Origin: Virgibacillus siamensis
GTDB lineage: Bacteria > Bacillota > Bacilli > Bacillales > Amphibacillaceae
DNA length: 64,000 bases
NCBI RefSeq assembly: GCF_900162695.1
Contig: NZ_FUIH01000006.1
Location: 186,001-250,000 of the forward strand
Direction: 5' to 3'
Shown: positions 1-7,664 of the stretch, piece by piece
Layout of the letters: every line of letters begins with the position of its first letter
How positions within the stretch are numbered: position 1 is the stretch's first letter
The notes under the pieces: generated by a model
What the model was told of the DNA's origin: nothing
Database searches by the model: none
What the model saw: only the letters and a program-made list of their open reading frames with translations
Position numbers and translations under genes: made by a program

Positions 1-396
1 GAATACCGTTCCAGTAATATTCCGGATAACGGCTATATTGTTTTGGAAGCGACATTTTCGATGAAACACGGCGATTATAAAGAAATTAAAGCTATTATGG
101 ATGATCTGACGTTCAAACGCGAATCCAAGCAGCCGCTTGAATATCCATCCTGTGGAAGTGTTTTTAAACGTCCACCAGGATATTTTGCCGGAAAACTGAT
201 TCAGGACAGTGGTCTTCAGGGAAAACAATTGGGCGGTGCGCAAGTATCACAGAAACATGCCGGATTTATCGTAAACAAGGATGAAGCTACGGCAGATGAA
301 TATATCGGGCTGATTCATTTTGTACAGGACACAGTCAAAGAAAAATTTGGTGTCAAGCTTGAACGTGAAGTTAAAATAATTGGAGACGATCTTTAA
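1..396 (+). CDS. murB: UDP-N-acetylenolpyruvoylglucosamine reductase MurB, C-terminal part (5' end outside window)
   Basis: Cytoplasmic flavoenzyme that reduces UDP-GlcNAc-enolpyruvate to UDP-MurNAc with NADPH, an early step in peptidoglycan precursor synthesis. The reading frame is open from base 1, so only the last 131 residues are present. They carry the MurB C-terminal domain: YPSCGSVFKRP (its second Ser is the family's general acid), then GGAQVSQKHAGFIVN. The FAD-binding N-terminal domain lies upstream of the window. A strong terminator begins 25 bases after the stop, so this is the last gene of its unit. Identification is firm. Confidence 0.95.
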   Translation, partial: EYRSSNIPDNGYIVLEATFSMKHGDYKEIKAIMDDLTFKRESKQPLEYPSCGSVFKRPPGYFAGKLIQDSGLQGKQLGGAQVSQKHAGFIVNKDEATADEYIGLIHFVQDTVKEKFGVKLEREVKIIGDDL

Positions 397-420
397 TAAC
401 TTTGATAAAACTTGAAATGG

Positions 421-458
421 TACCCCTTTGGCAGCCAATTGGCCAAAGGGGTATTTTA
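421..458 (+). terminator. Rho-independent terminator of murB
   Basis: A 12-bp perfect stem (TACCCCTTTGGC at 421-432 pairing with 442-453) with a 9-base loop, followed by a T-rich stretch. It lies directly after the murB stop and before the lipoprotein gene. Confidence 0.85.
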
Positions 459-576
459 TGGTAACTGTTTTTCTCATAATTGGTTACCTGACTTATATGC
501 AGCTGGATAATTGTGCTAAAATTATAAAAGCGGAAAATGTGAAAAAGGTAACTAGGAATATTGAGGGGTTGGGGAA

Positions 577-2265
577 ATGATACTGAAAAAATGGTTACGT
601 TGGATGCTGATCTCGTTATCGGCGCTAATATTGTTAAGCGGCTGTGCAAATTCAGAAGAGTCTGCTGACAAGACAAATCAGTCAGGGATAAAGAATGGTG
701 AATCCGATACTAAGGAGGCAAATTCTGAAAAGCAGCAGCCTATGTCTTCTACCGGTCAGCCGATTGAATTATCCTCCTATGCAAAAGAAATCGGAGCAAC
801 ACTCTCAAACCCGGAGAGCAAGGAATTCGCTGTTCAATCATCTTTTATGCTGGAAGGAGTAATAGAGGAGGTATCCGGGCTGAATGACCGCTTTATTTGG
901 GTGGAATTATACGGTCCACAAGGCGGGGAGTTTACCTATTATGTACCGGTTAAGGACGGAAAATTCAGTGAGAAGATTAAGCTGTTTGAGGGGAAGGGGG
1001 AATATGACATTACAGTACGCTTGCCCGATAAAAGTCAGGACAATCATTTTTATGAGATGACATCATTTCAGGTTGAAAATGAAAGTTCAAAAACGACCCG
1101 TGATATATTCATTGGGCGTAAAGCGTTGGAAAACGGGCTGACCATAACACAGCCTGCGAGCGGTTTGACGGAAACGGAAGGCTTTTTACATCTGGAAGGA
1201 ACAATTGACAATACGTTTAACGGAAAGAATTTAATGGTTAAAGGTGAAAAAGGGTCGGAGTCATGGAAATTGCTTGTCCCCGTTAAAAATGGCGGTTTTG
1301 AAACAGAAATTCCTTTGCATTACGGCGGGGGAAAGCATAAAGTAACCGTTATGGTACCTGATCCGAATCGTGAAAATTATTATTTGGAAGCTGCTAAGCT
1401 ATTCGCAAAAAATACTTCGTCAGCAAAAACAGAGCCGATAAAATTTTATCGGGCATACCATGAAAATGAATTCCAGCTTGATTATCCGAAAGCAGGAGGG
1501 AAGCAAGCAGACAGCACTTTTCGAATTGCCGGCACGTATGATTCAAGTGTGTCCGATAATAAAAAAATAGAGCAAGTGATTGTAACGACGAAAAAGGGTG
1601 ACCTTGAAGCAAGTTACCTTGTTCCCGCAGCTAATGGTAAATTTGAAGGACAATTCTGGCTGCGGTTTGGTCCGGGGGAATATGAAGTAACTGTCAATAT
1701 CCCGACTGATCCTGGTGCATACAAGTCTTATTTCAGATATACCGGCATAGCAAGTTTTACCGTAAAAAGTAATGCGAAAGATAAACGTGAATTGCTGCCG
1801 TCCAGGGGAATTCAATCTGACTCGCAAAACATAAAAGATCTTGCTGCAAACTTAACAAAAAGGGTGAAAAGTGAACGAAAGCAGGCCAAGGCCATCTATG
1901 ATTATGTGGCAAAAAATATCACCTATGATGTTGGGAAACTGGAAAATGATTTATTTAAGCTGAGTGACAGTGCATTAAAAACGTTAAAAACAAAAAGCGG
2001 AGTTTGTCAGGATTATGCCTTTTTGACCGTCGCACTGTTACGTGCGGCTGATATTGAATCGCATTATATCAGCGGTCGTGGCAATCTTGCCCGTCATGCT
2101 TGGGTGGAAGCAAATATTAATGGAAAATGGGTGCTTATGGATCCAACATGGGGTGCCGGATATGTACAGGATGGAAAATTTGTGCCGCATTATAATGATA
2201 AATATTTTGATCCAAACCTTAAAGCGTTTAAAAAGAATCACACCCGTGAAGAGATTGTTTATTAA
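577..2265 (+). CDS. Secreted lipoprotein with three tandem beta-type repeats and a transglutaminase-like cysteine peptidase domain
   Basis: 562 residues. A lipobox (LLSGC, Cys23) after a hydrophobic segment predicts a membrane-anchored lipoprotein outside the cell. Residues about 75-400 hold three homologous segments of about 110 residues; each has a phrase like FxLEGxI, then VPVKxGxF and a GxxxVTV strand, suggesting three beta-sandwich modules. The C-terminal 150 residues are a transglutaminase-like domain with a complete catalytic set: Cys477 in SGVCQDYA, His507 in RHAWVE, Asp522 in MDPTWG. Such domains act as cysteine peptidases or amide-transfer enzymes, so a role in cell-surface protein or wall processing is inferred; the substrate is unknown. 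The gene stands alone, with a GGGGTTGGGGAA ribosome site. Confidence 0.85.
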   Translation: MILKKWLRWMLISLSALILLSGCANSEESADKTNQSGIKNGESDTKEANSEKQQPMSSTGQPIELSSYAKEIGATLSNPESKEFAVQSSFMLEGVIEEVSGLNDRFIWVELYGPQGGEFTYYVPVKDGKFSEKIKLFEGKGEYDITVRLPDKSQDNHFYEMTSFQVENESSKTTRDIFIGRKALENGLTITQPASGLTETEGFLHLEGTIDNTFNGKNLMVKGEKGSESWKLLVPVKNGGFETEIPLHYGGGKHKVTVMVPDPNRENYYLEAAKLFAKNTSSAKTEPIKFYRAYHENEFQLDYPKAGGKQADSTFRIAGTYDSSVSDNKKIEQVIVTTKKGDLEASYLVPAANGKFEGQFWLRFGPGEYEVTVNIPTDPGAYKSYFRYTGIASFTVKSNAKDKRELLPSRGIQSDSQNIKDLAANLTKRVKSERKQAKAIYDYVAKNITYDVGKLENDLFKLSDSALKTLKTKSGVCQDYAFLTVALLRAADIESHYISGRGNLARHAWVEANINGKWVLMDPTWGAGYVQDGKFVPHYNDKYFDPNLKAFKKNHTREEIVY

Positions 2266-2277
2266 AAAAAGGAAAAA

Positions 2278-2528
2278 GGCTGGGACATATCAGAAACGTG
2301 TAATCCAAAAGACGAACAATAAGGAATTTAGCGGAGGAAATACACATTCGGGATAATAATTGTGAACATTATCATATCGATCGTGAACTTTAGCATTTTG
2401 ACCATGAACTTTATCATTTAAGCTGTCAACTATGAGCGAAAATGCCTTCTGCTTTATCATTTCAGTGCGTCTAGCAAAAAAACTGCCCGCTCCCTCTCAG
2501 GAAGCAGACAGACACTTTTGTCCCAGCC
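2278..2528. repeat. Dispersed inverted-repeat element, copy 1
   Basis: Bounded by GGCTGGGACA (2278-2287) and its exact complement TGTCCCAGCC (2519-2528). Inside the left end it shares TATCAGAAACGTGTAATC and AAAAGACGAACAAT with the copies near 30.1 kb and 60.0 kb; inside the right end it shares ACACTTTTGTCCC. The middle differs from the other copies and contains a short 21-bp tandem repeat. It fills the whole gap between the convergent lipoprotein and ehuA genes and could serve as a terminator for both. Confidence 0.8.
2362..2445. repeat. Degenerate 21-bp tandem repeat, four units
   Basis: Four consecutive 21-base units start at 2362, 2383, 2404 and 2425. The first three read GTGAACATTATCAT..., GTGAACTTTAGCATT... 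and ATGAACTTTATCATT..., and the fourth begins GTCAACTATGAG. The array sits inside repeat element copy 1 and has no coding potential. Confidence 0.7.
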
Positions 2529-2538
2529 TTGTTTTGAA

Positions 2539-3309
2539 TTAAGTTCTGAATCTATGCAGGAAGCTTTGCAGGCGGTCGTTTGTTGAATTTTCCAGAACTT
2601 CCATTGGCGGTCCCTGTTCGGCAATCACACCGTTATCAAGGAAAAGAATACGATCAGCAATGTCACGGGCAAATTCCATTTCATGTGTTACAAGCACCAT
2701 TGCCATTTCGCCTTCTTTTGCAATATCGCGGATTACTTCCAGAACCTCACCAACAAGTTCAGGGTCTAATGCGGAAGTGACCTCATCAAACAGCATGATT
2801 TTCGGACGCATAACAAGTGCTCGTGCCATCGCCACACGCTGTTTCTGTCCCCCCGATAGTTGACTTGGATAGTTATCCAGTTTGTCACCAAGTCCGACTT
2901 TCTCCAGCATTTCAATTGATCGTTTCTTGGCAGATTCTTTTTCCTCTTTTTGTACATTGATTGGAGCAGTCATACAATTTTCCAGAATCGTCATATGCGG
3001 AAACAGGTTGAAATGCTGAAACACCATTCCAATATCGCCTCGTACCTGTCTTAAATGTTTTTCATTTGCGGGCACAAGTTTACCGTTTTTCTCCATGTGC
3101 CATAAATTTTTTCCGTCAACAATGATATTACCGGATGTTGGTTCTTCCAGCGTCATCAGCATGCGGATTATCGTTGTTTTACCGGATCCGCTTGGGCCTA
3201 TAACGGCCACTTTTTCAGCAGGTTTTATATCCAAATCGATGCCTTTTAATACTTCGACATCACCGAATGATTTGTGCACATCCTGGTAACTTACTATCGG
3301 TTCACTCAT
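2539..3309 (-). CDS. ehuA: Ectoine/hydroxyectoine ABC transporter ATP-binding protein EhuA
   Basis: 256-residue ATPase of a polar-amino-acid-type ABC importer; it drives uptake of the compatible solutes ectoine and hydroxyectoine. Walker A is GPSGSGKTT, the signature is LSGGQKQR, and Walker B is IMLFDEVTSALDP, followed by the switch His in VLVTHE. It is the last gene of the minus-strand set ehuB-ehuC-ehuD-ehuA, 21 bases after ehuD, with a GGGG ribosome site before ATGAGTG. As a protein it could equally be a glutamine/glutamate-type ATPase; the Ehu assignment rests on the linked EhuB-like binding protein. Confidence 0.8.
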   Translation of the reverse strand: MSEPIVSYQDVHKSFGDVEVLKGIDLDIKPAEKVAVIGPSGSGKTTIIRMLMTLEEPTSGNIIVDGKNLWHMEKNGKLVPANEKHLRQVRGDIGMVFQHFNLFPHMTILENCMTAPINVQKEEKESAKKRSIEMLEKVGLGDKLDNYPSQLSGGQKQRVAMARALVMRPKIMLFDEVTSALDPELVGEVLEVIRDIAKEGEMAMVLVTHEMEFARDIADRILFLDNGVIAEQGPPMEVLENSTNDRLQSFLHRFRT

Positions 3310-3330
3310 TCCATCACAACCCCTTTTCTC

Positions 3331-4041
3331 TTAGTTTGCCTTACTTTCGGTAACGGCTTTTTTATCAAATCGTGTATTGAATTTCTTTTCCAGTTTATTG
3401 ATAAGAAGTGCAGAAGGATAACTTAGTACCAGGAACAGGATTGCCACAATGGTAAGTGGTTCCAGGTATCTCCAGTGCTGGGCACCATAATCATTGGCCA
3501 ATGCCAGGATACCAAGGAATCCAATGGTTGATGCCAGTGGAACTTCCTTAAACATGATAATCAAATAATTTCCAAGCATTGGAATGGTTGGCGGAATTGC
3601 CTGTGGAAGTATAATCTTTGTCCACTTTTTCCGCTTGGAATAGTTAAGCGCTGTGGCAGCTTCCCACTGTCCCGACGCCACTCCATCAATACCAGATCGG
3701 TACACCTCTCCAACATATGTGCTGTAATGAATGCCAAGACCGAGTACTGCACTTGTAAATGGATCTAGCGCCATTCCGACAACAGGTACCATTGGCCATG
3801 CATAATATATGAAAAACAGTTGTACCAATGGGGGGGTAGAACGAATAAATTCCATTATACCCAGCAGTGGAAGTCTGATGACGGCAATCGGCAGTCTTTT
3901 AACTGCTGTCCAGAAGAACCCGAAAATTAAAGCAAACAGGTAGCAGGACAGGGTGAGTGCGATGGTAATGCCAAGCCCTTGTAAAATAAGAGGGAACGCA
4001 TCAAAAAATGTTTCCCAGCTCCAGTTACTCAAACCGCTCAT
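3331..4041 (-). CDS. ehuD: Ectoine/hydroxyectoine ABC transporter permease EhuD
   Basis: 236-residue inner-membrane permease of the HisM/GlnP family, with about five hydrophobic segments. The EAA-loop motif for ATPase contact appears as EAATALNYSKRKKWTKIILPQA. Its ATG overlaps the ehuC stop (ATGA), which implies translational coupling, and it probably forms a heterodimer with EhuC. A ribosome site AAAGGGG precedes the start. Family membership is certain; substrate is inferred from the operon. Confidence 0.8.
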   Translation of the reverse strand: MSGLSNWSWETFFDAFPLILQGLGITIALTLSCYLFALIFGFFWTAVKRLPIAVIRLPLLGIMEFIRSTPPLVQLFFIYYAWPMVPVVGMALDPFTSAVLGLGIHYSTYVGEVYRSGIDGVASGQWEAATALNYSKRKKWTKIILPQAIPPTIPMLGNYLIIMFKEVPLASTIGFLGILALANDYGAQHWRYLEPLTIVAILFLVLSYPSALLINKLEKKFNTRFDKKAVTESKAN

Positions 4042-4709
4042 GAGCTAGCCACCCCTTTCTTGGATGCAGCTTCCATTTTTTTCGTAAGCCAGATAAACGG
4101 AAGTGCCAGAATAAAGTAGAATATGAGCACAAGAAAGTATACTGTCGGTGCTTGTGACAGATTGGAACTGCGCAAAATATCACCGTAGTATAAAATATCA
4201 GTCATACCAATTAAGGAAACCAATGATGTCGATTTTAGCATCAGGATCAAATAGTTACCAAATTCCGGAAGCATCATTCGGACAGCCTGCGGAAAAATCA
4301 CGAGACGCATCCGCTGGAACCGGGACATGTTCAGAGCAGTTGATGCCTCATACTGCCCTTTGGCCACAGACAAAATAGAGCTGCGGACAATCTCTGACAT
4401 GTACGCACCATAGTTTAAAGAAATTGCCAATACACCAGCCCAGAAGTTACTGCCAATCTCCCAACCAAATAAAATAGGTAATGCATAATAAAACCAGAAT
4501 AATTGAACGATCAGTGAGGTACCACGAAACACTTCGACATAGAAGCTGGTGAATTTTCGAAGGATGACATTATTGGAAAGCTTGCAAAAGCCCGCAATAA
4601 ACGCCATCAAATACCCAAGAACAATTGAAGCAAGCAGAACTTTAACAGTAATTTCCACCCCTTTTAAAAGGACGGGAAAAATATCCGCTATTGCATCGAT
4701 GGTAATCAC
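4038..4709 (-). CDS. ehuC: Ectoine/hydroxyectoine ABC transporter permease EhuC
   Basis: Second permease of the importer, 223 residues from the GTG at 4709, with about five membrane segments and the EAA loop EASTALNMSRFQRMRLVIFP. The start is odd. The GTG directly abuts the AAAAGGA ribosome site, and no ATG is available in frame; an ATC codon at 4698-4700 has the better spacing (about 8 bases). The gene follows ehuB after a 168-base gap that contains a stable hairpin, and overlaps ehuD by four bases. Confidence 0.78.
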   Translation of the reverse strand: MITIDAIADIFPVLLKGVEITVKVLLASIVLGYLMAFIAGFCKLSNNVILRKFTSFYVEVFRGTSLIVQLFWFYYALPILFGWEIGSNFWAGVLAISLNYGAYMSEIVRSSILSVAKGQYEASTALNMSRFQRMRLVIFPQAVRMMLPEFGNYLILMLKSTSLVSLIGMTDILYYGDILRSSNLSQAPTVYFLVLIFYFILALPFIWLTKKMEAASKKGVASS

Positions 4710-4789
4710 TCCTTTTGTGTTTTCTACTACCTTATTAATATCGTATTCAGTTTATACACCTTGTACCATTAAAACATTTATAACATAAG

Positions 4790-4830
4790 GATAGGGTCAG
4801 ACCCCCTGGGTGAGGGAGCCGGACCCTATG
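4790..4830 (-). other. Hairpin between ehuB and ehuC
   Basis: ATAGGGTC at 4791-4798 pairs with GACCCTAT at 4822-4829, with an inner GC-rich stem. No U-run follows on the minus strand, so it is more likely an mRNA-stabilising or processing hairpin than a full terminator. That would fit higher expression of the binding protein than of the permeases. Confidence 0.5.
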
Positions 4831-4877
4831 GAGTCGTTGTCGTAGTTCTTTAGCTGGACATTCTTATATGTGTTGTT

Positions 4878-5765
4878 CTAGTATTGTTCGCCGCTGCAAA
4901 CTCCTTCTGCAGTAATATCTTCAGGAACGGAGTTGTTCTCAGCACTGAATCCATTTTTCTCCAGCAGCTCTTTAACTGTACCGTCTTTTTTCAATTTAGC
5001 CAATGCTTCATTATATGCTTTACGCAATTCATCAGCATCTTTATGGAATGCGGCAGCACCATAGCTTGGAATACCTTCAATTTCAGGCTGTTTGAAATCC
5101 GAAACAAATTCAAGTTTATCATTGCCGGAAGATTCCAATGCCATTTTTACCGTCATTTCAGTACCTGTTGTTGCGTCGGCACGTCCGGATGCTACAGCAG
5201 AAAATGTTGCCGGAATGTCAGATGCTGTTTGGACTTGACTTTCTTTAACCCCCATTTTTTGCACGTACTCAATTTCAGTGGCACCTTGCATGATGGAAAC
5301 CGTTGCACCTTTTTCAGCAATATCTTCGTAACTGTGCAGGTCCATTGGATTTCCTTTAGGTACAATTAAACCTTCCCCATACATCATGGACGGTTCAGCA
5401 AAATCAGCGTTTTTACAACGATCCGGGTTGATTGCCATTCCCGCTGTAATAACATCAAATTTTCCCGCGTTCAATCCGGGAATCAGCTGACTGAAATCCG
5501 CCAATTTACCTTTCACATTTTCAATTCCCATTTCCTTAAATGCTGCTTGTGCAATATCAACTGCAGCCCCTTTTAATTCTCCACCATCCTGGTATGCATA
5601 CGGTTCCTCGTTTGCGAATCCAACCGTAACGGTACCTGATTCTTTAAGTTTTGCCAATTTGCTTTGGTCACCGTCACCGCCTGATTCTTCATCAGAACCG
5701 GATCCACAGGCTGCCAGCAGAACAAGCAAAAAACCAACTGCAGCTACTGCCAATAATTTTTTCAT
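4878..5765 (-). CDS. ehuB: Ectoine/hydroxyectoine-binding lipoprotein EhuB
   Basis: 295-residue extracellular solute-binding protein (SBP family 3). A signal sequence ends in the lipobox LLAAC (Cys20), followed by an acidic Ser/Gly linker. TVGFANEEPYAY, then PGLNAGKFDVITAGM and NPDRCKNADFAEP, match the ectoine-binding EhuB group, including the RCK segment and a C-terminal Cys (GVCSGEQY), rather than the glutamine or histidine binders. It delivers ectoine to EhuC/EhuD/EhuA for osmoprotection or catabolism. The ribosome site is AAAGGGAGG. First gene of the operon, with a long upstream control region. A cystine or other polar-solute ligand is the main alternative. Confidence 0.82.
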   Translation of the reverse strand: MKKLLAVAAVGFLLVLLAACGSGSDEESGGDGDQSKLAKLKESGTVTVGFANEEPYAYQDGGELKGAAVDIAQAAFKEMGIENVKGKLADFSQLIPGLNAGKFDVITAGMAINPDRCKNADFAEPSMMYGEGLIVPKGNPMDLHSYEDIAEKGATVSIMQGATEIEYVQKMGVKESQVQTASDIPATFSAVASGRADATTGTEMTVKMALESSGNDKLEFVSDFKQPEIEGIPSYGAAAFHKDADELRKAYNEALAKLKKDGTVKELLEKNGFSAENNSVPEDITAEGVCSGEQY

Positions 5766-6141
5766 TCTCTAAATGACCTCCCTTTAATATTTTGTTTCTC
5801 TTAAGACTTTATTACTAGAAATTGGATAACCTAAACCCATGAACATTCGGGTTTTTAAAATAAAGAGTAAATGGTGGGGAATTTCTTTCAAACAGTCATA
5901 CTATAATAGTATAGATTTTGGCCTATTCATTCAAACTGGGTATTTTTAGATAATTTTAAATTTAAAAGCGTATACAGCGCTCAGTCTTATAAAGCTTATA
6001 TATGCCAATATATGCTTGTTTATAATGTGTTAAGCTTTTATTTCCTTGATAATTGCTCTAATTGTCTAAATAATCTAATGGACAAATGAAGCCTGGAAAG
6101 CTACTATGGAATTAATAGATATTTTTAATGGAGGGGACGTC
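5766..6141. promoter_or_regulatory. Divergent control region between ehuB and the ketopantoate-reductase-like gene
   Basis: About 375 bases without a gene, strongly AT-rich. It contains a perfect 15-bp palindrome ATACTATAATAGTAT (5898-5912), an imperfect dyad AAGCTTATATATG...CATATATTGG-like stretch around 5992-6016, and a small stem AAACCC/GGGTTT at about 5834-5857. The palindrome is a plausible operator for ehuB or the divergent gene; which regulator binds is unknown. Confidence 0.45.
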
Positions 6142-7056
6142 ATGCATATTACTGTACTTGGTGCAGGAGCGTTAGGTGGTTATTTTGGATCACGTTGGGA
6201 ACAGGCCGGTGCAAACGTGACTTATCTTGTACGAAATAAGCGCGCAAAACAGCTGGAGCGGAACGGTTTGAATGTTTCAAGCCCAAGGGGAGATTATCAA
6301 AATAGTGAACCAACTATTATAACGGATGCCAATCAGATTGATCATACCGACCTTGTTTTTGTGAGTGTGAAGGGGTATCATTTGGACGGTATTATGGATC
6401 AATTGAAAATATTAACGGAAAAAGGGGCATTTGTACTACCTGTCTTAAATGGAATGGAGCATATCCCCGTATTAAAAAAAGAACTTGGTGAGGAAACTGT
6501 ATTAGGCGGGCTTTCCTTCATTATGGCTACATTGGATGATGCAGGACATGTTGTTCATTCAAGTGATTTTCATCGTCTCATTTTCGGAAAACTGCATGCA
6601 GCCCAAACGGAAGTGTGCGGACATTTGGAAAAACTTTGTGAAAAAACAGATCTGGAATTTATCAATAGTGATTCCATACTTCATGAACTATGGAAAAAAT
6701 ATACGTTTATAAATGCATTTTCCGGCATTACCACTGCAGTCAATCTGCCAATCGGACCAATCCTTGAAAAACCGGATACATTCCGGGTAGCCAGGAAAAT
6801 TCTGCTTGAAATGCAGCAATTAGCCGGGAAATATGATATAAAGATAACGGATGAGGAACTGGAAGAAGCAAATCAAAGTTTCTTAGAATTGAATTCTGAG
6901 GCAACTTCATCCATGCACCAGGACCGTCGAAAAGGATTACCGCTGGAAGTGGACCATCTTCATGGCGGAGCGGTTCGTCTTGCAGATGATAAGGGGCTGG
7001 AGCTGCCATATATAAATGCAATCTATGGGATAATTAAGCCATTTGAAAGGGTTTAG
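6142..7056 (+). CDS. 2-dehydropantoate 2-reductase-like protein (ApbA/PanE family)
   Basis: 304 residues from the ATG at 6142, chosen because GGAGGGG lies seven bases upstream; an earlier ATG at 6106 has no such site. The N-terminus is a Rossmann NADPH site (VLGAGALGGYFG). The C-terminal helical domain has the PanE pattern: a conserved Lys in the LWKKYTF region and SSMHQDRRKGLPLEVDHLHG. PanE reduces ketopantoate to pantoate for CoA synthesis. Bacillaceae carry several paralogues, and nothing nearby belongs to pantothenate synthesis, so the actual substrate may differ. It is followed four bases later by the next gene. Confidence 0.75.
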   Translation: MHITVLGAGALGGYFGSRWEQAGANVTYLVRNKRAKQLERNGLNVSSPRGDYQNSEPTIITDANQIDHTDLVFVSVKGYHLDGIMDQLKILTEKGAFVLPVLNGMEHIPVLKKELGEETVLGGLSFIMATLDDAGHVVHSSDFHRLIFGKLHAAQTEVCGHLEKLCEKTDLEFINSDSILHELWKKYTFINAFSGITTAVNLPIGPILEKPDTFRVARKILLEMQQLAGKYDIKITDEELEEANQSFLELNSEATSSMHQDRRKGLPLEVDHLHGGAVRLADDKGLELPYINAIYGIIKPFERV

Positions 7057-7059
7057 CAG

Positions 7060-7497
7060 ATGTATAAAATACGTGAAATAAAGCAGTCAGATCAAAATGC
7101 CATTAATGAATTGGTTCAAAATGAAAATAATATGCATATTCACCAGGTCGAAACTCCCATCAGCGAGGAAGACTTTACAAAGATTCTTAATGGTAATACG
7201 GAAAGGCTTTATGTAATTGAAAAAGATGCAGCAATTCGCGCTTTTATCCAGTTTCAGCTGGATGATGATGCAAGGAAGATAGAGATTAAAAAGCTGACAG
7301 TGGAGAACAGTTATATCAAAAAGGGCTTGGATGAACACTTATACAGTAAAGTGGAGCGATTGGCAAACAGGAAAGGCTATGAAAATATGCACACCGAACT
7401 GACAACATCCAATGCAGTCGTCTGCACCTTTTTTGATGAAAAGGGCTGGCAGCGAATACAGGACAGTAATGAATTTTATAAAGGGGTAAACGGATGA
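7060..7497 (+). CDS. GNAT-like acetyltransferase, divergent
   Basis: 145 residues, starting three bases after the upstream stop. The overall pattern resembles the GNAT fold (YKIREIKQSDQNAINELV at the N-terminus, a central strand KIEIKKLTVENSYIKKGL, a C-terminal FFDEKGWQRI). The usual acetyl-CoA loop QxxGxG/A is not recognisable; NSYIKKGLDEHLY stands in its place. Its catalytic ability is therefore uncertain. It overlaps the next small gene by four bases (ATGA), indicating a coupled operon. Confidence 0.55.
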   Translation: MYKIREIKQSDQNAINELVQNENNMHIHQVETPISEEDFTKILNGNTERLYVIEKDAAIRAFIQFQLDDDARKIEIKKLTVENSYIKKGLDEHLYSKVERLANRKGYENMHTELTTSNAVVCTFFDEKGWQRIQDSNEFYKGVNG

Positions 7498-7649
7498 CTT
7501 TTTACGTAGTACTTGGTGTTGCCATCGTTTTAGCAGTTCTAATTATGACATTGGTTGCCATTTCTAAAGGCTATGCGTATCAACATTCCATTGATCCTTT
7601 ACCGGATGATGTACAGAATGACTTGGAAGAAGAGGACCGCACCGATTAG
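7494..7649 (+). CDS. Small membrane protein (YtzI-like), 51 residues
   Basis: Short gene beginning at the ATGA overlap with the preceding gene. It encodes one N-terminal membrane helix (VVLGVAIVLAVLIMTLVAI) followed by SKGYAYQHSIDPLPDD and an acidic tail. The SKGYAY-H-DP pattern resembles the small Bacillus protein YtzI, whose function is unknown. Translation coupling and the ending inside the terminator stem support a real gene. Confidence 0.65.
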   Translation: MTFYVVLGVAIVLAVLIMTLVAISKGYAYQHSIDPLPDDVQNDLEEEDRTD

Positions 7650-7664
7650 GAGTGCGGTCCTTTT
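7634..7664. terminator. Bidirectional terminator
   Basis: GGACCGCAC (7634-7642) pairs perfectly with GTGCGGTCC (7652-7660), followed by TTTT on the plus strand. It overlaps the ends of two convergent genes. Confidence 0.8.

Noticed and set aside
4790..4830. True terminator after ehuB
   Set aside because: Good stem but no U-run on the transcribed strand, and the permease genes downstream have no other promoter that I can see.
4884..5369. 161-codon frame opposite ehuB
   Set aside because: Antisense shadow; Cys- and Phe-rich without any recognisable domain.
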